From NCBI GenBank assembly GCA_946405135.1, contig CAMJGD010000014.1, positions 1 through 64,000 of the forward strand: DNA of 64,000 nucleotides. Reading direction: 5' to 3'. Shown one piece after another: positions 6,661-15,520 of the stretch. Each line of letters opens with the position of its first letter. The stretch's first letter is position 1. This DNA is from an uncultured Clostridiaceae bacterium. GTDB lineage: Bacteria > Bacillota > Clostridia > Clostridiales > Clostridiaceae. Under the pieces are notes generated by a model. The model did no database searches and was not told the DNA's origin. It was given only the letters and a program-made list of their open reading frames with translations. Made by a program: the position numbers and the translations under genes.

Positions 6661-8686
6661 TTAAATCTTGAACTGTGAAACTATTTTTATAAGCATATTT
6701 GATTTCTCTTTCGCTAATTCGGATAAATTAATAACCTCATTTGACTTATTCATTATGTCTTCTGATTCCTGTGCTATGCTAGCAGCTCCTTGAGCTTCTT
6801 CATTAGCAGAACTTGCTACCTCTTCTATAGCTCTAACCATATTTTGCACTGAAGCCAAAAGTTCTTCTGAAGTTGCACCAAAATCTGTAACCATACTATC
6901 TATACTGAATGAGTTCTCACTGTATTTTTCACTGGATTCCACAAGTGTGTCATAGTCACTCAATACTTTTTTATCAATAAACTCTAATATTTCACCTGAA
7001 CTACTTGAAAGGTTATTCACAGCTTCTAATATTATATTGGTAACTTCCTGTATTCTGTTTACCATGTTTTTAGAATCCTCTGCCAACTTTCTAATTTCAT
7101 CAGCAACAACTGCAAAACCTTTACCTGCTTCTCCTGCTCTAGCAGCCTCAATAGCTGCATTTAAAGCAAGCAAATTAGTTTGTGAAGTTATTGAAAGTAT
7201 TCCTTCTGCCAATTCATTGATCTGGTTTACTCCTTTTGATTGCTCTATAGCTTCCTTCAAGCTAATTTTTGTACTTCCATAAATTTGAATAGCATTTTCT
7301 TTTGAGATTATTGCATTTTGCTTCATTTCTTCAGCCATCTTACTTACATTGTTCACAACTGCAGCACCTTCTTGTGCTTTAGTAGCAATAGACTCTACTG
7401 CTCTTTCAATCTCTGTAGAAGTAGCACTCATTTCTTCAGCAGAAGACGCTGTCTGCTCTGTTCCTGCAGACATTTCTTCTGTTGTAGCTGAAATTTCCTC
7501 TATTCCTTTATTAAGTTGCTCCATATTGCTATTAACATTATTAAGCATCTGGTTTACAAATGATGATTCATCAACCACATTCTTTATCGTATTTCTTATT
7601 GATGTCTGCATAGTATTAATTGCATCTGCAAGTATTCCTGTTTCATCCTTTGCTTCAAGAAGTTTTGCAGGCACTTCCTTTGTAAAATCTCCTGTGGCCA
7701 CAACTTTAAGATACTCTGAAGCTGTTTTTATGGGTTTTGATATACCCGATGCTATTAAGTAGGTAATTACTATACCGACTCCTAAAATAATTATTGATAC
7801 TATTATAACTGTTTTCATGAGTTCGTTTACTTTTGACATTACCTCTGATTTTGGAGCTGTTATAGCCAATTCCCAATTGGTTCCCTCTACTGGTGAAAAT
7901 CCCGCGTATTTTGTTACACCTTTGTAAGTATATTCACCCACGCCTTTTTTTCCGGCAATCATTTTCTTTTCCAATTCCGCTAAAGACTTTAATCCAGCGT
8001 CTTTTTTTACTTCTTCAAAAACATTGTACATTTGCATGACTAGATTTTTATCTTTATTGGTTATTGTTACACCACTACTATTGATAATAAAAGCTTCTCC
8101 GCTGCTACCAAATTTAATATCATTTGTAAGTGAATTTAATATCATTTGTAAGTGAATTTAATATACTTGCATCACGGGTAGCTACAAGTACACCTTTAAC
8201 TGAATTCCCATCATTAATTGGAACTGCATAGCACACTACCATAGTGCTATTAGTCTTACTTAAAATAGGATCTGATACATTTTTTTCGCCTGACAATGCT
8301 TTTTTAAAATAATCTCTATCCGAAATATTGGCACTTTCACCTTCAGTGTTTATCATATTGCCATTTTGTTCCGCAATCATTATATTTAAATGTCCGCTTC
8401 TTTTTACTTCGTTTTTTAGCAATTTCAGCTTTTCATCCAATGATAGTTTATCGCTTTTAATATATTCACTTTCAGCTAATGCTCCAAGTGCATTCAGCTG
8501 ACTATTAATTCTCTCCCGTACAACCTTTGAAGCTTCGTTTGATAACTGTACTAGTGATTCATCTATACTAGATGACAAGGCGTTTTGTGAAGCAAAATAG
8601 AATATACTAGCCAAACCAGAACAGATTGCCAGTATCAATATTCCGAAAATTATAGATAACTTCGCTTTAATACTTTTAAATTGCAT
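6661..8686 (-). pseudogene. methyl-accepting chemotaxis receptor, frameshifted by a 22-bp tandem duplication
   Basis: The ATG at 8686 follows GAGGGGGATACAT. The 5' part (8686 to about 8120) encodes a first membrane segment (about 12-31) and most of a dCache-type sensor. The 3' part (to 6661) encodes the rest of the sensor, a second membrane helix ([19 protein letters not shown]), a HAMP domain and the signalling hairpin with the invariant [20 protein letters not shown]. The two parts are in different frames because 22 bases (8111-8132) are repeated exactly at 8133-8154. Without one copy the gene is 2004 nt, exactly 668 codons. As read, it makes a 188-aa sensor fragment. Such receptors pass ligand signals to CheA/CheW. 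Confidence 0.9.
8111..8154. repeat. exact 22-bp tandem duplication inside the chemotaxis receptor
   Basis: Two head-to-tail copies (8111-8132 and 8133-8154), each beginning AATTTAATAT and ending TTTGTAAGTG, with a further AATTTAATAT start of a third copy. Since 22 is not a multiple of three, it breaks the frame. Slipped-strand loss of one copy would restore it. Confidence 0.95.
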
Positions 8687-8745
8687 ATGTATCCCCCTCG
8701 TTTTATAGCTAACTTTTATATGAAATGTGCAATAAATATTTTCAA

Positions 8746-8937
8746 CTATCTCATTTCAGTATCACTTGTATCTTTTTGATAATAATTAATAATAAATTTA
8801 TCCAACTCCTCACTCATCAATAAAATTTCTTTAGTAATATCATTTTGAATTATTGAATCCCAATGCTTGTCCAAAGTAAATCTTAATTTTTCAATTACAT
8901 CCAAATCCTTATAATTTTCGCATGATTTTTTTTCCAT
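8746..8937 (-). CDS. Spo0E-like aspartyl-phosphate phosphatase
   Basis: 63 aa. The ATG at 8937 lies 8 bases after AGGAG; a GTG nine bases upstream overlaps that site. The protein is two helices with the family pattern: VIEKLRFTLDK in helix 1, and LMSEELDKFIINYYQ, corresponding to the SxxLDxxI signature, in helix 2. Known members dephosphorylate Spo0A~P and delay sporulation. In clostridia, where Spo0A is phosphorylated directly by orphan kinases, such a protein would act the same way. It lies upstream of the broken chemotaxis receptor and is divergent from the large HTH gene. Confidence 0.75.
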   Translation of the reverse strand: MEKKSCENYKDLDVIEKLRFTLDKHWDSIIQNDITKEILLMSEELDKFIINYYQKDTSDTEMR

Positions 8938-9077
8938 ACATTGCACTCCTATTTTTAGATAAATTTTAATATTTTTTGTGAATACTGTTATTATGGATGT
9001 TGAATTAAGTTAAATGTTATATACTAATATATATCCATTATTATATAACAAATTTTATTTTTTGAATTCTTTTTATA

Positions 9078-9111
9078 AAAAATGTCATAGCTGTGGCAAT
9101 GACACTTTTTA
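9078..9111. other. inverted repeat upstream of the large HTH gene
   Basis: AAAAATGTCATAGC and GCAATGACACTTTTT form a stem of about 12 bp with A/T-rich flanks. No gene ends there on the + strand, so it may be an operator in the Spo0E/HTH divergent region or a terminator remnant. Confidence 0.3.
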
Positions 9112-9188
9112 CCCCTATTCTATGTGTGAATCACATAAACTACTATAATTATTATATTAATAATAGTAATTTGAGAAGGAGTATGCTT

Positions 9189-10832
9189 ATGACTACAAAT
9201 ATTAAATTTGGAGAATGTCTTCGCTCTCTACTTTCGATTTTAGATATTAGTATTGTCAAATTATCAAAAGTCATAAATGTCGATAATTCACTTGTCAACC
9301 GGTGGGTTAATGAAAAAAGGATACCTGCATATAATACAGATTATATTGAGAAAATTTCAGAATACACTTCAAGCTGTATTCTAAATTCTTTTCAGATACA
9401 ATATTTAGATGAGCTTTTCTTAAAGGTATGTGGGGATAGTAAAACTGAAATTAGTCCAAAAGAAAAAATCAAGAGAATTTTATTGCAGTCACAAGGATAT
9501 TCTTTAGAATGCAAAAAAAAGATATTAAATGAAAATAAGACTCATTTAGTTTGTAATAAAAAAGTTTTAAAATCAATTGATAATTATCAACATTATTTTA
9601 AACAAAATGATAATACTAATATTAATATTGACTTATTAAATACGCAGGACTCTAATTTTTCGATTAACTTATCAAGTGAAGATAAAATAGTTATTGGATA
9701 TAAAAATGTATTAGCTGCAAGTATTTCTTTATTAGAAGATACTTCAATAAAGAAATGTAATAATGATGTTATCTATATTTCATTTAATGACAATATGTTT
9801 ATACCCAGTTATTATAATAACTTGATTAGCTTTAGAGATGCTGTGCTTAAAGCTATAAATAATGGCTGGAGTGTACTATTTTTACTAAAATTAAGCAACA
9901 ATATCACTAATATAGTCAATTTTATTGATTTTGCGAGGCCACTTATAAATACTGGTAAATTTCACCCGTATTATTTTAAAAAGTATGACCTTTTTTCTAT
10001 ATATCAAGAATTTACTGTTATTTCAGAGGCAGGAACATTATTAGGATTGCCAAACGATCTGCATTCCGAAATTGAAACTGCCTTTTATTTTAGGAATAAA
10101 GTTGCTGTTAATATATTTAAGGATAAATTTAACTCATTAATCCCCAAGTATACTAGCGTTCTTGTTAAATATTATAAACATAATAATCTTATTGATTATT
10201 CTAATTTTCTAACTGACCAGGAAGATATCATAGGCAATCGAATTCTATATAAACATGATTTAAGTATTTTGTTACTTCCAGAAAATATATATATAAAACT
10301 TCTACAAAGAAAAAATCTTAAAAACAATGAAATAAATACATCTTTAAAATTCTACAAAAGACGATTGAAAGCATTTTTATCAAACATATATAACTATAAA
10401 TATACGGATATTTATCATATAGATTGTATTAATAATCTAATTAAACACAGAAAACTTTACCTTTATTTATATAATAAGGTATTGTTAATTAATTTAGAGC
10501 TTGAAGATGTTATTGAGATTTTAAAAAACATAGTAACTTTACTTGAAAAATATGATAATTATAATATTGCATTCATTTCTCAAAACTCCAATATAGCAAA
10601 CAGTATATTCTACTGTGTTGTTAAAGAAAGAAATTCTGTAATGCTAGAAACATATGAATGTTCAAAATACATACCAGAAGTTCGATTATCCATCACAGAG
10701 CATACACTTGTAAAAGCTTTTGAAGTCTATTTTGATGAAATATTGGATCAAGTTGTTCCTATGAATAAAGATAAAAATGAAATTATCAATTGGATGCAAT
10801 ACCAGATAAATTTGCTCAAAAAGCATGATTAA
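9189..10832 (+). CDS. large XRE-like HTH protein of unknown function
   Basis: 547 aa. AAGGAG (9176-9181) is seven bases before the ATG at 9189, which I prefer over the ATG at 9183. Residues about 5-60 (FGECLRSLLSILDIS, then KLSKVINVDNSLVNRWVNE) form a Cro/C1-type helix-turn-helix. The remaining 480 residues are Asn-, Ile-, Lys- and Tyr-rich without membrane segments or a motif I recognise. It is divergent from a Spo0E-like gene and upstream of a germination operon. It could be a one-component regulator with a large sensory part; the target is unknown. Confidence 0.65.
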   Translation: MTTNIKFGECLRSLLSILDISIVKLSKVINVDNSLVNRWVNEKRIPAYNTDYIEKISEYTSSCILNSFQIQYLDELFLKVCGDSKTEISPKEKIKRILLQSQGYSLECKKKILNENKTHLVCNKKVLKSIDNYQHYFKQNDNTNINIDLLNTQDSNFSINLSSEDKIVIGYKNVLAASISLLEDTSIKKCNNDVIYISFNDNMFIPSYYNNLISFRDAVLKAINNGWSVLFLLKLSNNITNIVNFIDFARPLINTGKFHPYYFKKYDLFSIYQEFTVISEAGTLLGLPNDLHSEIETAFYFRNKVAVNIFKDKFNSLIPKYTSVLVKYYKHNNLIDYSNFLTDQEDIIGNRILYKHDLSILLLPENIYIKLLQRKNLKNNEINTSLKFYKRRLKAFLSNIYNYKYTDIYHIDCINNLIKHRKLYLYLYNKVLLINLELEDVIEILKNIVTLLEKYDNYNIAFISQNSNIANSIFYCVVKERNSVMLETYECSKYIPEVRLSITEHTLVKAFEVYFDEILDQVVPMNKDKNEIINWMQYQINLLKKHD

Positions 10833-11038
10833 AAAGCATCATTGTGCGCCTTCTGACCATGAATTTATAATATAACTTTATTTCTTATGAGAAGATTTTT
10901 TTAATAGTTTATATTAGTTTTAAAATTAAATGTAGGTTTATCAATTAACAAATATATTATTTTTTTATAGTTTAATATACATATGAATAACTAATAATAT
11001 AGTTATGAGTTGATAATTAGGAGCGTGAAACAAGTGTT

Positions 11039-12790
11039 ATGAACGTATTAACAGCTATAAAAAATTTTCTCACATACAATGAATCTCAAAATGTTGAAAA
11101 CTTCGAGTTAGTTGAAGATATTAATGAAATTGAAAGCTCTAAAAAACAAAATAAAAGCACTTATAGTGAGAATAACTGCCAAAACAAGGAGATAAAAACT
11201 AATAGTGGTGATCAAGCAAGTTGCTATAAATGGAATGACTCAGAAACAACACAAACTGAAAGTCAAAATCAGTCTGCAAAAGATACTGTGACAACAAATC
11301 TTAAATTAAATATAGAGAAAATTCAAAAGGAATTTAATTTACCTAAAAATCAGGATGTTGCCATAAAAGAATTCAAGATTTCAAGAAAAGTTAATGCATT
11401 TATCGTATATGTTGATGGCATGACGGACAAAAATATTATAAATAATCTTATATTGAAGTCACTTATGACTCCTGAACATTTTTTCGGCTTTAAAGGTGGC
11501 TCACTTATTGACTATATTGCAGACAGCGTTTTACCTGTAAATCAAGTTACACAAGAACAGCAGTATGAAAAGATAATAGAACAGGTATTGAATGGAGTTA
11601 CAGCCCTTTTTATAGAAGGCTGTGATAAATGTTTACTTATTGAAAGCAGAGGCTTCGAGAAAAGAAGTGTAGAGCAGCCTGTTACCGAGCAGGTCATAAG
11701 AGGTTCACAAGAAGGCTTTACCGAAAACCTGCGCACTAACATAACACTTATAAGAAAAATTATAAAAAACAGAAGATTAACTACAGAGATAATGACTATA
11801 GATAAAACCAACAAAACCGATTGCGGGATATTATATCTAGAGGGCATAGCAAATCCAGCAATTATTGAAGAAGTTAAAAGAAGGCTTAAAAATATTAATA
11901 TAGACTTTATATCAGGGGGCGGTATGTTAGAAAGTCTTATAACAGACAATGCTTTAATACCTTTACCGCAGATTATGACAACTGAACGCCCTGACAAAAC
12001 AGCTGCAAGCCTTATGGATGGAAAAGTAATAATCATTACGGATGGTACGCCTTTTGCATCTATAATCCCCATGAGCTTTTTTGAAGCTCTGCAGACTCCA
12101 GAAGACTACTTTTTAAAGTGGCAATTTGCTTCATTTTTAAGATACCTTAGATTGTTTGCACTAATTACTACACTGCTGCTTCCGGGATTATATCTTTCGC
12201 TTATACTATATCACAAGGAAATGATACCCTCAGAGCTTCTTCATTCTTTTATTACAGCAAGAGAAAATATTCCATTCCCTACTATAGTTGAAGTTCTGCT
12301 TTTAGAGGTATCTTTTGAATTAATACGTGAGGGTGCACTCCGTGTTCCAGGAACAATAGGTAATACCCTTGGCATTGTAGGAGCTTTAATATTAGGTCAG
12401 GCAGCTGTGCAGGCGCAGCTTGTAAGTCCTATTATAATAATTATTGTCGCAATAACCGGGATATCTAGCTTTGCCATTCCAGACTATTCAGTGGATTTTT
12501 CAGTGAGACTTTTAAGGTTTGTATTTATTTTATTTGGGGCAGTAGCAGGTTTTTATGGGATTTCGGTTGCATTAGTTATTGTATTAAGTATTGCATGCGG
12601 TATGAAATCTTTTGGAGTGCCTTATTTTACACCTTTTGCACCCAAAACAAGATCTAATTCTGATGTAATTACACGCCTTCCAATATATAAGCAAAATATA
12701 AGACCAGATTATATAAATCCTCTAAATAAATATAAAACCGGAAAGGTCACAGAAAAGTGGATAAAAGAAAAGGATGATGATAAAAAATGA
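11039..12790 (+). CDS. GerA/GerKA-family spore germinant receptor subunit A
   Basis: 583 aa. Architecture of the family: a hydrophilic N-terminal region (about 1-370), including a low-complexity Gln/Asn/Ser stretch to about residue 90 and GCDKCLLIESRGFEKR, TEQVIRGSQEGFTENLRTN and NRRLTTEIM; a membrane domain from about residue 375 with four to five helices (LRLFALITTLLLPGLYLSLI, PTIVEVLLLEVSFELIREG, VGALILGQAAVQAQ, FVFILFGAVAGFYGIS); and a cytoplasmic tail. GerA proteins assemble with B and C subunits in the spore inner membrane and respond to germinants. It is first in a four-gene operon and overlaps gene B by four bases. Confidence 0.93.
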   Translation: MNVLTAIKNFLTYNESQNVENFELVEDINEIESSKKQNKSTYSENNCQNKEIKTNSGDQASCYKWNDSETTQTESQNQSAKDTVTTNLKLNIEKIQKEFNLPKNQDVAIKEFKISRKVNAFIVYVDGMTDKNIINNLILKSLMTPEHFFGFKGGSLIDYIADSVLPVNQVTQEQQYEKIIEQVLNGVTALFIEGCDKCLLIESRGFEKRSVEQPVTEQVIRGSQEGFTENLRTNITLIRKIIKNRRLTTEIMTIDKTNKTDCGILYLEGIANPAIIEEVKRRLKNINIDFISGGGMLESLITDNALIPLPQIMTTERPDKTAASLMDGKVIIITDGTPFASIIPMSFFEALQTPEDYFLKWQFASFLRYLRLFALITTLLLPGLYLSLILYHKEMIPSELLHSFITARENIPFPTIVEVLLLEVSFELIREGALRVPGTIGNTLGIVGALILGQAAVQAQLVSPIIIIIVAITGISSFAIPDYSVDFSVRLLRFVFILFGAVAGFYGISVALVIVLSIACGMKSFGVPYFTPFAPKTRSNSDVITRLPIYKQNIRPDYINPLNKYKTGKVTEKWIKEKDDDKK

Positions 12791-13884
12791 TAAAAGAAGG
12801 GCGATTTGGCCCACAAGAGGCTATTTGCCTTACGACAACCACAATCGCAATAAAGATGTTTTATACAAGTTCTGCTATGGTCGCAAGCATTGTAGGCACA
12901 GCTGGCTGGTATATGACTCTAATATCGGCAAGCGTTGCAGCTATAGGCTTCTCCTTTTTATATCTTCTTCTTAAAAGGTTTCCTGGCAAAGACATTGTTG
13001 AAATATTTGAAATTACATTAGGCCGATTATTTGGATTTATCTTTTCTGCCATACTTGCACTGCTGATGATACTTATAGCGGTTATAAGAGTAAGAGAATT
13101 TACAGAAGTATTAAAAGTCTATATACTTCCTTTAACCCCCACAACTTTTATACTAATATTATTTATCGGAGCGGTAGTAGCGCAAAATATCTTGGGATTA
13201 GAGGTTATAGCAAGATTTTCAAAGCTTATAGTCTACGCCATGCTGCTTGGTTTCTTTATTGTTCTGATTCTCGGGCAGCAAAACTATAGCATCCATCGCC
13301 TATTTCCTATATTGGGGTACGGATTAGACAAAACCCTGTATCACGGGATTATAAGAAGTTCAGCCTATGGTGAGGTAATTATACTTGGAGTGTTTGCAGG
13401 TTCTCTTCAAGGGAATAAATATATAAAAAAAGCAGGCTACATAAGTCTTGCTCTATCAGCATTTTTTATATCTATAGGTTTTCTTGCCTTTAATTTAACA
13501 TTTCCATATTATACGGCAACTGAAGTCACCTCTCCAATGTATGAGATGGCAACACTAATTGATTATGGGCTATTTTTACAAAGAATTGAACCAATTTTTC
13601 TTTTTATATGGAGTATAGGTTCTCTTTTATCAGTTTCAGTTGTTTTTTATTCATTTGTAACTGTATATTGTAAAATGTTTAGGATACAGGACACAAAGCC
13701 TGTGATCTTATCGGCATCAATTATTGTTTTTACCCTTGCTGCAGCTAAAGAAGATATAAGCAACGTAACCTTTGGAAACGTACAAAATTTAAGGAATTAT
13801 GGAGGGTTGTTTTTTTATATCCCTCCGCTCATCTCCTTAATATCAGCAAAATTAAGAAATAAAGGAGGCTCAGAAAATGCGTAA
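12787..13884 (+). CDS. GerB/GerKB-family germinant receptor subunit (APC-type permease)
   Basis: 365 aa. The start overlaps the previous stop as ATGA. About ten hydrophobic helices, beginning at GPQEAICLTTTTIAIKMFYT, give the LeuT/APC-superfamily topology of GerAB proteins. GerAB of Bacillus binds amino-acid germinants and contributes to the ion channel function of the receptor. Translational coupling to the A and C subunits (7-8 bases of overlap with C) fits a stoichiometric complex. The ligand cannot be deduced from sequence. Confidence 0.92.
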   Translation: MIKEGRFGPQEAICLTTTTIAIKMFYTSSAMVASIVGTAGWYMTLISASVAAIGFSFLYLLLKRFPGKDIVEIFEITLGRLFGFIFSAILALLMILIAVIRVREFTEVLKVYILPLTPTTFILILFIGAVVAQNILGLEVIARFSKLIVYAMLLGFFIVLILGQQNYSIHRLFPILGYGLDKTLYHGIIRSSAYGEVIILGVFAGSLQGNKYIKKAGYISLALSAFFISIGFLAFNLTFPYYTATEVTSPMYEMATLIDYGLFLQRIEPIFLFIWSIGSLLSVSVVFYSFVTVYCKMFRIQDTKPVILSASIIVFTLAAAKEDISNVTFGNVQNLRNYGGLFFYIPPLISLISAKLRNKGGSENA

Positions 13885-15151
13885 AATATTTTTGAGCATT
13901 TTAATATTTTTAATCATATTGCCCCTTACTTCTTGCTACGATGCAAATGAAATAGATGATTTAACAAATGTCCTTACTATAGGAATTGATAGAGGAGTTT
14001 CTGACAAGTGGAGATTCACCATACAGTTTCCTACTTTAAAAGAAGATTCAGAGAGTAATGCAGGTAGTAAAACTCAAGGCAGCGGCAGTCAAAATGGCTA
14101 TACTTCTACTACTATAGATGCCCCATCATTTTTTACAGGAATCAATATGATAAATTCCTCTCTCTCAAGAAGGTTAAACTTTATGCACACAGAAACTCTC
14201 GTAATTTCAGAGGATTTGGCAAAAAGCGGAGAGCTGGGAGAAATTTTATCTCCTTTGATAAGATTCAGACAGATAAGAAGATCACTTCATGTGTTTGTCA
14301 CAAGAGGTTCAGCTATGGAGTTTGTAAATGCAGCAAAACCTGCAATAGGCACAACTTTATCAAAAAATATGCAGAATTTGATGAAAGAAGCTGATTCAAC
14401 TGGTTTCTTTCCTCATGTGACCTTAAATGAATTTTATGATAGCTTGAAGTCTACCTATCATGAGCCAATTGCTGTGCTTGCAGCAGTAAATAATTCTCAA
14501 AACTTTAATGAAGGCGGCCCAAAATGGAAAGAAGGATTTAAGACAGATGGTGCATATTACGCAGGAACTCTCCCAAGGACAGGTTTAAATAAAATAGAGT
14601 TTTTTGGAACAGCGGTGTTTCATGGCGACAAGATGATAGCAGAACTAAACGGTGAAGAGACACGGCTTATGCAAATCGCAAGGGGAGATTTTAATACGGG
14701 ATTTTTCACCATAGAAGATCCTAATAATACTTCCTTTGCTGTAGCCCTTGATATTCGTCAATCAAAGAAACCAGAAGTAAATATAAATATCGAAAATGGT
14801 GTACCGATTATACATTTAAAGGCAGCGCTTGATGGAGATATACTTGCCATACAAAGCGGCATTAATTATGAAAGCCTTGAATTGAAACCAGTGCTTGAAG
14901 CTGCCTTTGAAAAGAAAATAAATGACGGACTTAATAAGCTGATGAAAAAAAGCAAGGAACTAAAAACAGATATATTTGGCTTTGGAAAGGTTGCCGCAAG
15001 ACAATTCCCTACGATACAGGAATGGGAAAACTACAACTGGATTAAACAGTTTCAAAGTTCAAAGATTACTACAGAAGTTAAATTCACTATAAAGAGGACG
15101 GGTACTCAATTAAAAACTTCTCCAATTAAAAGTATGAAAGGGTATGAATAG
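13877..15151 (+). CDS. Ger(x)C-family germination lipoprotein
   Basis: 424 aa, ATG behind AAAGGAGGCTCAGAA. The signal peptide ends in the lipobox LPLTSC (Cys about residue 20). The mature part shows the family pattern: DDLTNVLTIGIDRG, IQFPTLKEDSES with a Ser/Gly-rich insert, LSRRLNFMHTETLVISEDLA, FRQIRRSLHVFVTRG, and the C-terminal VKFTIKRTGTQLKT. GerC subunits are lipid-anchored on the outer face of the spore inner membrane and needed for receptor function. The following small gene begins with the base after its stop. Confidence 0.92.
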   Translation: MRKIFLSILIFLIILPLTSCYDANEIDDLTNVLTIGIDRGVSDKWRFTIQFPTLKEDSESNAGSKTQGSGSQNGYTSTTIDAPSFFTGINMINSSLSRRLNFMHTETLVISEDLAKSGELGEILSPLIRFRQIRRSLHVFVTRGSAMEFVNAAKPAIGTTLSKNMQNLMKEADSTGFFPHVTLNEFYDSLKSTYHEPIAVLAAVNNSQNFNEGGPKWKEGFKTDGAYYAGTLPRTGLNKIEFFGTAVFHGDKMIAELNGEETRLMQIARGDFNTGFFTIEDPNNTSFAVALDIRQSKKPEVNINIENGVPIIHLKAALDGDILAIQSGINYESLELKPVLEAAFEKKINDGLNKLMKKSKELKTDIFGFGKVAARQFPTIQEWENYNWIKQFQSSKITTEVKFTIKRTGTQLKTSPIKSMKGYE

Positions 15152-15313
15152 ATGAAGTACATTGCTGCAATTTTTATATTAGGGAATGTAACTTATATTA
15201 TTAGTTTTGTAAGGTATAACATTGAAAAGAAAAATAATACAGCAGCAGTGGGAGCTTTATTCCTTGCTTTTTTAATAGTAATCTTACCTATAATTATTAT
15301 ATTTTCAGAATGA
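15152..15313 (+). CDS. small two-helix membrane protein of the germination operon
   Basis: 53 aa. The ATG directly follows the GerC stop; AAAGGG lies about 10 bases upstream. Two hydrophobic segments (AAIFILGNVTYIISFV, then AVGALFLAFLIVILPIIIIF) flank a basic loop (RYNIEKKNN). Some gerA-type operons in Bacillus carry a fourth D gene coding for a small two-helix membrane protein that modulates the receptor. Position and topology match; sequence similarity was not tested. Confidence 0.65.
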   Translation: MKYIAAIFILGNVTYIISFVRYNIEKKNNTAAVGALFLAFLIVILPIIIIFSE

Positions 15314-15427
15314 TAAATACTTATTTTTAAGAAAAAAACACCTTCTCTAATTTTTTATTTTTTTATACTGAAATGAAATCAAAAAATTTATGTAAAGCTT
15401 AAAACATAGAGTACTTAAAAATACAAT

Positions 15428-15451
15428 GTAAGCGTCAAATTTTTAGTACCT
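15428..15451 (+). repeat. IS66 terminal inverted repeat, left
   Basis: Begins GTAAGCGTCAAATTTTTAGT and ends ACCT. It matches the right repeat at about 18 of 24 positions. Confidence 0.85.
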
Positions 15452-15520
15452 TTAATAACTTCAAAAATAGCATTAAAATATCCTAAGTAAGGCAATTTAT
15501 TAAGCTTTACTAGGATTAAT

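Noticed and set aside
7349-7762. 137-codon frame antisense to the chemotaxis receptor
   Set aside because: Shadow of the repetitive coiled-coil coding strand; no ribosome site.
10981-11038. Sigma-G promoter for the ger operon
   Set aside because: A TGAATA-like -35 exists, but no convincing -10 at the right spacing.
11542-12072. 176-codon frame antisense to the GerA subunit gene
   Set aside because: Shadow frame within a clearly coding gene.
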